Assembly (NCBI RefSeq): GCF_014066305.1
Contig: NW_023501090.1
Span: 186,001 to 250,000, forward strand
Length of the DNA: 64,000 bases
Source: Letharia columbiana
Lineage: Eukaryota > Ascomycota > Lecanoromycetes > Lecanorales > Parmeliaceae
Direction of reading: 5' to 3'
Made by a program: the position numbers and the translations under genes. This document shows, piece by piece, positions 34,031 to 46,900 of this stretch. A model generated the notes under the pieces. It saw only the letters and a list, made by a program, of their open reading frames with translations, did no database searches and was not told the origin of the DNA. How positions within the stretch are numbered: the first letter of the stretch is position 1; the number at the start of each line of letters is the position of its first letter.

Positions 34031-36680
34031 TTATAATATTATTCTAATTATAATAAATTAATTTATAAAAATAATAAGATATATTTTTATATTTATTATA
34101 ATCGATATCGCTTAACTAGCGAAAGTATTTTATTTTAAAATAGTATATCGCTATAGTATATTAAATAATATTATTAATAATAGAGACTCTATATTTATTA
34201 ATAGCTTCTAATTCGCTATTTATTTTTATTTTAAAATTAAATAATATCTAAATATCGCCTTTTACTCGTAAATTAATAAGTAAATTAAGCGATAAAATTA
34301 GATACTAAAATACTTTTTACGCGTATTTACTAATAATAAGTAAAATATCTAGGCGAAATAACTATTAATAATAGAGTTCGCTTATATAAATAGTTAATAT
34401 TTCTTTATTAAAATAATATCGTTCTTTCTAATATATAAATATTATTCTAAAATTTATTAAAAGATTAAAAACGATTTTATTAAGGGGGAGATATTCGCTA
34501 TAAATAATAGAGTAAAGAAATTATAAGTATTAAGAAATAAGATAGTAGAGCGTCTTCGCAGCGTTATTACGACTTAATTTAAGTATTATAATAAAATATA
34601 TTAATTTTAAAGCTATAAAATAGATAATTTAATAATATTAGCGATTAAGAATCTAAAGTAAAAATATCTAAATAAAAAGTTATTTTATAAATTTATAAAA
34701 TTATTTTAGATTATAGATAAGATAAGAATATAAATATATCGTTTACTTTTATTCTCGATATATAGAATTTATAATATCTTTTATATATCGTTATTTAAGT
34801 TTTATTATCTTCGCGATTATAATAATATAATAAAAGTCTTTATATAAATTCTTAATCTTATTAATAATAATAAGCTTTAGAAAATTAAAGAAATTATTAA
34901 TAAGATTAAATATAAGAAAAATATTTAATATAAAGTTAAATAAATTAATTAAGATAAAGAGTATAATTAATAATTATTAGATAATAAATTTATTAATATT
35001 AATAAGCTAATTTAAGTTTATAAATAGATAAATAATAAGCGAAAGTATTAAATAATAAATAATAAGTCTCTTATTATTAAAGAGTTTAATTAATTATATA
35101 AATTAACGATAAGTAAATAAAGGCGATAAAATAAGATATAACTATCGACTAGATTAGATATATTTCTAAATAATATTTATATTACGCGTATACTTCTCTA
35201 TACTTACTACTATTAAGATATAAATTAATAAAATAATTATATTATTTAATTATCTATTAAGCTCTATTATAAAGAGAATTTATTATATTAAAGTATATAT
35301 TATTAATATAAATATATTTTTATCTAAAATAGCTATTAAAGAATTATCTAAAAACTTTACGCTAGCGCTATTATTAAAAAAAGATCGCTATTTAAATATT
35401 CTTCGCTATCTTAATATTAGATTTTAAGTTAAATCTATTAACCTAGTTTTTTAATAAGAAGATAATTAAAGTATAATCTTCGAGTTAATATTTATTAACG
35501 TTCGCTATATATCGATAAAAGCTCTTAAACTTCTTTTTTAATAACTTATTTATTTTCTCTAATTTCTCTATACGCTTATATATCGCTATAAGCTAATTTT
35601 AAAGATTTATAATTATAGTAAAAATAGCCGAAATCGTCGCTATTATATATCTCTATAATTTATATTATTAAGTAATCTTTTTATTAAGCTTAATTTATTA
35701 ATAAGATAACTTTTAAAATTATTTAACGCGGCGATAGCGCTATATTAATTTCTTTATCTACGTTTAAAGATATAAAGAGATTTTAATATAGCGACTAATA
35801 TCGCGTCTTTTGATCTTATAATTATTATAAAAAAAAGATTTATTTTAAATATATAAATTATTATTTTAATAAAAGTAAGTTTTATATAATAAATTAGATA
35901 TTAGAACTTATTAGTAATTATATATATAAAGCGATAATAATAAGAATAGTTAAGAATTAGTAATCGCGTCTATAAGGCGACTATATACTTATTATTAAAG
36001 TTATTATTATTATTAAAAAAGAGTATTATAAAATTATTAATCTATATATTAACGCGATTAATAATAATAAGATATTTATAATAAAGAGAAGTAGATTACT
36101 AATATAATAAGATATATTATATTTATATTAATATTAATATTAATATTATAACGCTAAAGTAAATACTTATAAGAGAGGCGTTAGAAGTTATAAAGAATAA
36201 AAATAAATAATTTAAAAGAGATTTTTATATTCTTTATTATAGCGCTAATACTAGCGGGTAATATCTAGTAATATAGATAATAATAATATAATAATATTTT
36301 GCTATTATCTATAGAGCCGCGTCGTCTAGCTATTATTATTATTTCTATTATTATTATTAATTAATAATTAAAAGCGTTATCGCGAACGCGTCGCTTTATT
36401 AATTACTTTCTTTAAATTTCTATAATAAAGATTATTACTACGTTATTTCGCTATAAATATAATATACTATAAAAATAACGTTATTTATAAAAGAACTCTT
36501 CTCTCTTCTTTTATCTATTAGATTTTCGAGATTTTATTATAAATTTTTAAATCTAATATTATTCGCTATAGAAGCTATTAATTAGCGCTATAAAAACGCT
36601 AATATTAAGCGCGTTAACTTACTATAAATTATTATTAACTAATATTATAAAAATAATATTATTCTCGAAGATAGTATTAA

Positions 36681-36843
36681 TATTAGTATATACAAGTAAA
36701 TACCCATTAAATTAAATTTATGAAGTTGAATTTTTCATTTTTCTAAATTAAATGAAGTTAAATTTTTCTAAGTTAAATGAAATTTTAGCCTTAGCTCTAA
36801 GTATAAATCGAACTTTAATCGCTTATTATACGTTTTTAATCTA
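36681..36843 (-). repeat. Right terminal inverted repeat, AT-shifted
   Basis: On the minus strand it begins TAGATTAAAAACGTATAATA. It matches the left repeat along its length, apart from an internal insertion of about 32 bases that looks like a local duplication. Confidence 0.75.
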
Positions 36844-39800
36844 CTTTTATTATTATAAAATTAATAAAGAAGATAAAAGCTCTAACTTTAAATTAAATTA
36901 AACTCTACTTATTTTCTATATAATAAATAGTCTACTTCTATTACTATAAATCGTTAATTAATTATATTCTTATTTAAGAAAGTAATATTTACTTAATCTT
37001 TATTCTTAATATATCTCGTTAATTAAGTAAATTATCTTCTTAATAGATCGTCTAAAATTATAATTAATAGATCGATCTTATTAATAACTCGACTTAAGAC
37101 TATATATAATTAACTATAAATAAAGACCTCGAGATATAAATATAAATTAATCTACTATAATAATTAACTCTAGATCTTATTAATTATTATACTAAAGACT
37201 AATCGAATTAGAAATTAAATATATTAAAAGAAAGTATATAAATTATTCGAATTAGGCGAAGCTAGAGGGATATATAATATATAGTATTATTTATTATTAT
37301 ATTCGCCTTTAAGAATATAATAATCGAGTATCTTAGACTTAATATACTTAACTTATAAATATATTTTATTATATAAATCTATACGCTACTTTAAATTTCT
37401 TAATAGTATTATTATATAATTTTATTTTAACTTTAAGTAATAAAATAAAAGCGAGGTTGATTTGAAGATATTTATTATTTCAGTAAATAGAAGAAAGCTA
37501 TCTTTCTTATTAATAACTTAATCTCTACTATTATAAATAATCTTAATTTTAGAAAACTTATTAAGAACTTAATTATTAAATTAAGCGATATTCTTATTAA
37601 GAATATAAAGAATTACTCTAAATATATAGAAATTAGCTATTTAATATAGATTAAGATTATTATAAATAGTATTAATTAGTTAAATAATAAAGTTATCTAA
37701 TAGTTATTCGATAGATTAATTAATAACTTCTTATTCTTTAAAGCTTATTAAAATACTATTACTTATATTTAATAGCTTTTAAACGAATTTCTCTATATTA
37801 ATTTAATCTTAATTAATTAAATTAAGATTTCGAAGTCTTATATTTTTTATTAGTCTAAAAATTTAAATATAATTTTAAAGATAGAACGTTTTTAATATAG
37901 CTCGAGCGATATAATCTAACTTAATATCTTTAATAATTAAAAGAATTTAATAAAAGTTATTATAGAAGTATATAACTATATTATTAAAAGAAGTAAGATT
38001 CTTTTAAATATCTTAAAGTATATAATTAACGGTCTTAATATCGTAGCGATTTTATATAGAGATCTCGTCTTAGAAAATAAGCTTAATTATCTTTAATAAT
38101 TAAGTTAAATTAGACTTTATTAATATATTATAATTAAACTAAATAATAATATTAAGAGAAATCTTAAAGCGAGAATAAGTAATAATATTATCTTAAAGGA
38201 GAATAAAGATAATATTAGATAAAGCTATAGTAATAGCTATCTTAAAGTTATTTTATACTCTTTATAATACAATATTTTAAAGTATAGTCTTATTAATATC
38301 TTTATAACTATCGAGAAAAAAAAATTAACTATTAAAATAAGAGATTATATTTTAAATAGCGTTAGCTATAGTAATTTAATTATTATTAAAACTTATTTAT
38401 ATTTAATTTTAGATATTAATTTAATAGCTATATACTTCGCGTAGAAGTCGATTTTAATTATTAATATAATACTATTTATAATCTCGCTAGATTATAAATA
38501 AATTAAAGTTAATAATAAGACTAATATTCTTTATAGAGCTAATATTATTTTTCTTTAAGCGAATTTAAATTAAATAAAGATAGAAGTCTTCCGCGATAGT
38601 TTATTTATATTATATATCGTTTAATAGAAAAAGAATATAATACTAAGTCTAAAGAATATAAATAAAATTATTAGATAATTTAAATAAAGAATAATAAGTA
38701 TTAGTTAAGAAATATATATAAAGTATAAGAGAAAAATTAAATTATTTATAGATAAAAAAAGAAAAAATATATCTAGCGCGAAAAGTTTTAGTAGCTAAAA
38801 AAAGAATATTATATTAAAAAAAGTCGCGATATTTTAAAATTATCGTTAGCGCGATAATCTTCTTATTCTATAGCTTAAAGTACTTTAACTTATTAAAGAA
38901 ATTACTAAGAAAAAATATATCTAGCGCGAAAAGTTTTAATATATAAAAAAAGAAATATTATATTAAAAAAAGTTATAATATTTTAATATTATCGTTAGCG
39001 CGATAAGCTATTTATATTACGCTTAAAGTATTTCTATTTAATAAAAAAGAAATTATCTATATATCTTAATTTATAATTATTTTATAGATTTAGAGAATTA
39101 TTAAGCTTATATTATAGTAGAATTATTACGAAGAGACTTTATAAATAATATTCTCTCTATTAAACCGCTACTTTATTTAATATTTAATTTTATTTAATAT
39201 TATTATAAAGTAAGTCTCTTATTATATAGATATTATAATAAAAAAAAAGAATATTATTATCTATCATATATAAGTCTTTAAAGAATATAGAATTTAATAT
39301 ATTTAGAAGGAGATATTATAGATAGAAGAGCTTTTTAGCGTTTAAATTAATATAATATATTTTTTTAATAATATCTCTACGCCTCTAACGTAGACTTTAT
39401 TTAAATATATCTTACTTATTTTTTTTTAGATATATTATATCGATAGATCGATATAGAAGAGATCTTCTATTTATTTTCTTTATTAACGTTATTAATTTAA
39501 TTAAAAGAAGACTATTAGCTTAATCTAGCGTTTATATTCTATATCGACTATATAAAATAGATTATTATTATTATTAAATATTACGCCTTATTAATTTAAA
39601 AGATAAATAAATAATTATTTAATAGAAGAATTATAATTATATAATTTAAAGCTAAAAATTCTTTAATAGACTTTTATAGAGCTTATTTACTATACGTTTT
39701 AATACTTTTAAATCTTATTTATCTAATATAGCTCTATATCGTTTTAATTTATATCGTCTTTATACTCTATTTAAAAATTAACTTAATCGCTACTCTTATA

Positions 39801-42800
39801 AATATATTTAAAAATATATTTATAGACTTTAATATTAGCGTAAATCTTTATATTAATATAAGCGTTATACTTAATTAATAAATAAAAACTATAAAATATT
39901 ATCTAATAATTCTATTTAGATTTATTATCTAATATCTTAATAGGCTTATATTAATAATATATAAGATATTTAAAATCTAATTTAAAGATCGTATAGTCGC
40001 TAAAGTCCTTCGAAAATCGCTTATTATATATATTTTTATCTAAGTTCTAATAAGATAAGATAGTATTTATTCTATTAATAGTATATTAGCTATAATTTCT
40101 ATAAAGTATATATCTAATAATAATTATATAGAGATTAAGAAATAGATTTTAATTAGAGATCTTAGTATTAATAGCGATATCTATCTTAGCGATACTAAAG
40201 AATTAATCTTTAGAATATAATATAATAAGAATATAGATATATAATAAGCCTCGTTTTTAAAATTCAATAATATAGATATAGGCGGGAACTCGATCTATTA
40301 CTTATAAAGTTAGTTAGAATTAAGATTAATCGATATTTTAATTAATTATACTTCGCTCTTATAGAGGTAAAGAAATTTTTTTAAATAATATTATAGGGCT
40401 AATTAATAGAAATTACGATATATAGTAAGTTAAATTATATTAGAAGTATTCTTAGAAATTATAATCTATACTAATTATCTAACTAATATATTATCTAAAA
40501 GACTACTCTATTAAATAAGAAGAAAGAGAATTATTATATTATAATAGAGGGTAAAAAAAATAAAAGTATATCTAATATCTTCTTCTTTAGAATATTATTT
40601 ATAAGGGTTTTTAGCTTTAATCTAAATACTCTAATAATTAGATTAAATCAATTAATAACGCGTTTATTAAATAAAAGATTTTTAATAATCTTAATTTATT
40701 TTAAATTATAGATAAAAGTTATAAAGAGGTTTAATTAATCGAACTTAATAAATAGAGTAATAATATTCTAATAGAGTTATTTTATAAATTATAGATCTTC
40801 TTAATAGAAGAAAGAGAGAATAATATATTATTTATTAGTCTAATTATCTATAATAGCTTTATTAATATAAATATTAATAACTACTTAATAGATATTAGCT
40901 TAAATAATCTTCTAATTTATCTTTAATTAATAAAGTTTATTATTTTTAATAGCTATATAGATATCGTAGATAAAATATTATAATAGTCTACTATAGTAAA
41001 AAAGATAATTAAACTTATTAAAATAACTTTATATTATATATTTATAGAAAGTTAGCGATTAATAGAATAGAAGAAATAAATAATATAGATCTATAATATA
41101 AGATAAGCGTTATTTATATAAAGTTATCTTCGATTAATATTTTCTCTAATTTATAAAATAATTTTATTATTACTACGTCAATAGATAAGAAGACTTTTAT
41201 TTAATATAATATCTATATTAAATATATTATTATATTATAACTATTCGTTAAATAAGAATATAAGAGAGTAGCGTAAAAATATATATAGACTAAATATTAA
41301 TATAAAATACTAAATCTCTTATTACTTTAAGTCTCTATTAAGATATTCTTAGTCTTAGATATATCTAATAAATTATTTATATTACTCTCTTAAGCGATAG
41401 CGATTTTATCTAAAATAGAATAATTATAGATATATAGATTATAATATTATAAATTCTTATAAAGTAACTTATAGCCCCGTATATTTAAATCAACCTTTAA
41501 CTTTTTAAATATCGATTTAAGAATATTAATATATAAATTAATACTTTTAAGAATTATAGCTATTTTATAATAAAGTATCTAATTAATATAATTATAATAG
41601 CTATATCTAGTAAAGTTAATATAAAAAACGCGATTAAAAGAAAGTTATATCGTATTATAAATTAATCTTAAATATTATTTATAATATAGATTTAATTAAA
41701 GATCGATTTTTCGCTCTTTAAAGGCGCTAGAATAGATATATAAGTAGTAATTACTCTCTAAATTTTATATATATATAAAGCGATTAAATAATTAATAATA
41801 ATCTACTATAAGATTATAGAGGTTATATTATTATATTAAACGCTATAATAACGAAATTCTTTATAATTATTAATAAAATTTAAGATCTCTAATATTAAAG
41901 AATAAAGAATTTAATTAATAATATACTCGCTAAAATTAATTAAATTATTTATACTTATTTTAACGCTTTTATAGCTCTATTCTATATCGTTTACTTCTTA
42001 ATCGATATTTATTTTAGATATATTAACTTTAGTCTTTTCGCTATTATAGTATTATTTAGCGATCTTATCTTTTTATAATATCGTATTATAGCTATTATAA
42101 ATCTAATTTATAAAATCTAAATTATATTATATAGACTTTATAATATATAGATAACGCGCGATATAGCTAATAAGTCTTATTAAAGACTAAATAGAATCTA
42201 AATAAGAGTTAAAAGATAGATTAAAAGAATATAGACTATCGAAAGAGTTATTATTAAAGAAGTCTATTAATAGATCTCGTAATAGAGAATCTTCAATAGC
42301 GTCTTTCTCTTATTTAGAAGCTTCTTCTTAATAATATTTAGAATCTAATACGCGTTAAGAGGCTTTAAAATAGAATAATAAAGAATAAATAAGAAAGGAA
42401 AACGCGTTTTAAAAGATAGTATCGCTAAGTTAAAAGATATTATCGCTAGCTTAAGAGGAGTATATAAAGAAGAATATATTTATTTAGACTCTTTTAAAGA
42501 TTTTTTAACGCGTTTATAAGTAGTAATAGATATTTATTAAACTCGCTTTTAAGCTCGATTATTAATAATAATAAATTTATTAGAAAATAATTTAAAGATA
42601 TTAATAGAGGCTCTAAAAGGGGGGTAGAAGAGATATATATATCTTATAGATCTAGTAATATAAGAGCGAGGGATAGAGAGAATAAATATATTTATATTAG
42701 TAAGAATTAATAGAATTAATAGAGTAATAAAGAAATAATAATTATATAAATAGATAAAAGAATTATTATTCGATTTCGAACGTATTTAATATAACTATAA

Positions 42801-43040
42801 TATTTAAATATTAGTTTAATTTATTAATAGTAGATTAAACTTTATAATTTTTATAGCGTTAGAAAGCGTATACTAAGCTCTATAATTTACGAAATTATAA
42901 AGAAATAATATTTATAGAGAGCTAATTATTTTAGAGTAGAAGACTTCTATATATAGATTTTTATAGATTTTTAATAATTACGAACGCTAATTTATTTACT
43001 CGCGATATCTAATTAAAAAGCGTAAATCTAACGAATTTAT
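36844..43040. repeat. AT-rich RIP block 2
   Basis: Same composition as block 1, with CpA and TpG nearly absent and no long frames. It must derive from repeated elements, but I could not place a reverse transcriptase or transposase reliably in it. Normal composition resumes at about 43040. Confidence 0.88.
38761..39056 (+). repeat. 148-bp direct repeat, two copies
   Basis: Units start at 38761 and 38909, each with GAAAAAATATATCTAGCGCG, and share AAAAGTTTTA, ATATTATATTAAAAAAAG and ATCGTTAGCGCGATAA. It is a tandem duplication inside the RIP block, older than or affected by RIP. Confidence 0.75.
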
Positions 43041-43914
43041 AATGGATTCAAGCCCGGACCTCGCTACCATCAAATTGAAAGTCGTCACGGCTACGCAGAT
43101 AGCGTTCTACATACCTGATGGCCTACCGGATGCAGTCTGGTGGTTTTCTAATCATTGCCTTAGACGAGCTACGATCTCATAATGTCATTCTCGCGGCTTC
43201 TTACCTGCGTCTTGGCGTTGTCACACAAGAACAGCGTTGGCGTCTGTTGAAATATGAATATCATCTCGATTAAGCTCTTTCATATGTACCTTGTTAACGG
43301 CGTCGACGGGGGAGAGCTGCTGCCTGATATTACTCTCATCACGAAGCTGGTCCTCGTCGAGCCTCTGCAGTCGATGCTTATGCAGGGTGCATAGGACCAA
43401 AAGCACGTAAAATCAGCCGATGACTTGCAAGCCAGGTCATAGAATTTCGTGCAGTCTTAGCATCATTGCGCTCCGTGTGAGCGCTCTCCCAATCCGTCAG
43501 GGATAGATACAAGGGATCCGGAATGAAGCCCGTACTTGCTGTCGCTGTTTGCGCCGCGGATGCTCGATCGTCGTTTGGAGGTTCCTGCGGACGACGTATA
43601 CACGCTCACTTGGCTGACCGGCTCATATTCTGTTGAGTGAGATCTGCGGAGGCTAGAGCTGTGTGATCGGACTGCATAAGGAATCACATGCAGGTGGGCA
43701 TGGACCATGTCTATATACGAAAACTCGCTGGGGACTTCGCGCAAGGAAACATCCGAAAACGGCCTCTGCCCATTGCTCAATGCAGGTGGCTCCAGGGATC
43801 GCGTCTCAGCGGTCCTGGCGCCTTGACTCTTCGCAAGCGCCAATGCGAGGAACTTACCCCAAGACAAGGCTGATTGCCATCAGCTACGAACAACTAAAAA
43901 GGATCCGCTCCTAC
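43041..43914. other. Border sequence, no firm gene
   Basis: Normal composition. A minus-strand frame at 43463-43867 (134 residues, Ser/Arg-rich) has no ATG start and no recognisable domain. It could be a 3' exon of a lost gene. Confidence 0.35.
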
Positions 43915-46900
43915 TCAGCTAGTGCAACTCATTCGGTCTCTAGACCTCATCATCAAGTTGACTATACACCTAGGATATCTCCTCCAGGCTGGCCCTCCCA
44001 GCTCACGCTTGTCACCATCATCCTTGCCATCCTCGACTTTGTCGTCATGCTCGTCCTCGATCTCATCTCGGTCCTCGTTCTGGGCTCCATCCTCGACTTT
44101 GTCGTCATGCTCGTCCTCGATCTCATCTCGGTCCTCGTTCTGGGCTCCATCCTCAGTCTCTTTTTGGCTCTCCGCCCAACCCTCATCTCCGTCTGATGTT
44201 TGCTCCAATTTAATCCCTTCAAGACAGACGTGGATGAGTGCGGTATTCCAATCAGCGAGCGGCTCCCGTGGAATGTTGCGTACAAGATGTTCGATGGATC
44301 TTGCAAGCCGAAGAGATTCTTCGTATTTGCCCAATTCGCGGTAGCAGCGACCAAGCATGTGTTCAGAGCGCAGACGACTTGGATTATCCGGCTTTAGGAT
44401 TATCGATTGAGTTTGCGCTACTTGTTTAATGATTCTCATGGCTTCTTCGTATTTGTCCGATTTGTAGTAGCAGTTAGCAAGTATGCATTCAGAATGCAGA
44501 CGAATTGGATCATCCGGCTTTAGGATTTTCGATTGAGTTTGCGCTACTTGTTTAACGATTCTCATGGCTTCTTCGTATTTGCCCAATTCGTAGTAGCAGT
44601 TAGCAAGCATGGATTCAGAATGCAGACGAATTGGATCATCCGGCTTTAGGATTATCGATTGAGTTTGCGCTACTTGTTTAATGATTCTCATGGCTTCTTC
44701 GTATTTGCCCAATTCGCAGTAGCAGCAAGCAAGCATGTGTTCAGAGCGCAGACGACTTGGATTATCCGGCTTTAGGATTATCGATTGAGTTTGCGCTACT
44801 TGTTTAATGATTCTCATGGCTTCTTCGTATTTGCCCGATTCGTAGTAGCAGCAAGCAAGCATGTATTCAGAGCGCAGACGATCTGGGTTCCCCGGCCTTA
44901 GGATTTCCGATCGAATTTGCGCTACTTGTTTAGACATCCTTGTGGCTTCAACCCTATCTCCCAGTCTTAGATACACTCGAGCAAGTTGGGATTCTGAAGC
45001 CAACCGAGACGTAGATTCTGATTTTGAAATTTTTGTTTCTACTTGTACCACGTGCTCCAAGATTGTTCTTGCATCCCCTAGATCTCCGTTCAAGGAGTAT
45101 GCTACACCAAGCGCGTACTGTGAGCCTAGGAGAGAGCGATTTTCAACGTCGCCCGAGGTGCTCGTCTTGATTTCGACAATTCGTCTGAAGATTTTGACAG
45201 CTTCAGCTGTTTGCTTAGTAATCTGGTAGATTCGAGCAAGGTTTCCTTGAGCAGCAAGCCGAAACTCGTTCTTGGCTTCTAAATTTTCTGCTTGAGCTTC
45301 GATAACTCGTTCTAGAAGCACTTTTGCTCTCTCATAGCCCCCAAGATGTGTCAAAATTTGAGCTTGAAGAAGTTGAATGGCCTGACCATGACTAGTCACA
45401 ATCCACGCGTCGTCAGCCTTTATGGGAATGAGTTGAAGCATTTCATAGGCAGCTGAGTCACTGCGTGAGTAGTATAGAATAGACGCGAGGCGATAGAAAG
45501 ATTGTTGAAAACTGAAGGTGTCTTTGTAATCATCATAGTATGTTGGACGCTTTGCCATTGACTCTAGATGAGGTTGGAGTGGTTGCGCCAACGGCTGATC
45601 TTCAGCCAAATTTTGGAATGACAGAGAAAGCATGGCAAGAGCGTTGAGCCAAGCATCTGCGGATCCGGGGTCTACCAATCGATCTCTAGACCACGCATGA
45701 GTGACAGGGTGAATCCTTGTCATGCCTGTAGCTGTGTCGATGTTGATGAGAGAAAGGGATGCGAGCTTTGCTCGGGCTTTCCGGAGGGATATCATATCAA
45801 GATCCTTGTTATAGAGGGTTTGCCGCATGAACGCTGGGAGATTAGACCGATGCCATTGACCAAGCTTGTATATCATCTTCTCGTCACTCCGCCGTAGATG
45901 AGGAAAGATCAAAGTCTCATCCTTTGAGTTCTTCCACGCCTCTTCGAAGGCTTCCTCCGGAAAGTCCGAAAAGTGCATGAATGCATGGAAGTTGAGCAAC
46001 TGGAGTGCGTCCTTTGCGACTTCATCGCTGCATCCCTCAAGGTATCTTGCGGAAACCTCGAAAGTAGCATAGACGTCACCATATTCGGACTTCGTTTCGG
46101 GCAAGTACTGCAAAAGCACACCCCGTTCGTTCACAAACCTTGATCTGTATTCTTCAAGCTTGCAAACTCCCTGCGAGATACTTGCTCCAGCTTGAGTTAC
46201 AGCAAGGGCATGACAGCCCAGGAGGTCCACAATAGCATGCGCATGGTCTTCATGTTCACTCCGTGAAACCAAATCAATATTACATGACTTGAAGAGGAGC
46301 TCCACAGCAGTTTCTTTGTCCAATCGCTCGTATAAGTCCTTTCCAGCATTGTTGTACCGTTGCGCACACTCAACGACGCGTGAAGTAATTATTATGTTTC
46401 CCTTTGTTCCGGCGGGAAGGTAAGGAGACAAATCGAGATTTGGGTTGTCGGCGTTATCTAGGATAAGTAACCACGAATGTGACGTATCTTGAAGCCAAGA
46501 AACTGCACTGTTGATGCTCTCAGCAAGACCACATCGCCGAGCGACATCCACAAAGCCAGTCGCGATAGAAGATTCGCTTCTTGCGTCTACCCAAAAGATG
46601 CCCCAGAATCTAAAATATGATTAGCTGTAGTATGCGAATCACGGCTCAAAGATCCTACTGTGGGCGATGGTCGTAAGCAAACTTCAGGGCCACTTCGCTC
46701 TTCCCTGCGCCACCCATGCCATAGAGGACGTATACGTTTGCCTCGGTACTTTGCTTCTCCTTTGGGGTCGAGGGACACAGAGCTTTTCTCATTTTGTCGA
46801 GCTCGCTTTTCCGCCCAGTAAACAGCGGATTTGATCGCCTGGAGACCATGAATTGGTGATCATGGAGCCGCGGAACTAACAGTACATAAGCGCAGGTACA

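Larger units (their letters stand above)
33913..36843. mobile_element. Candidate TIR DNA transposon, RIP-mutated
   Basis: About 2.93 kb bounded by long inverted repeats (33913-34030 and 36681-36843). Both ends can be read as TA plus GGTC/GATT-AAAAACG, consistent with a TA target duplication as in Tc1/mariner or pogo elements. The interior is RIP-type AT-rich and no transposase can be recognised. Inferred from structure only; a nested or chance arrangement is possible. Confidence 0.55.

Noticed and set aside
34470..34510. AAGGGGGAG as a polypurine tract of the gypsy element
   Set aside because: Suggestive of a retrotransposon 3' end, but it lies inside the inverted-repeat element and I could not confirm neighbouring coding or an LTR.
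36844..43040. Specific element names for block 2
   Set aside because: Attempts to see reverse transcriptase, copia or transposase motifs gave no stretch convincing enough to name.
44317..44946. 126-bp periodicity as a non-coding satellite
   Set aside because: It is in frame and encodes TPR units inside a long intact reading frame.
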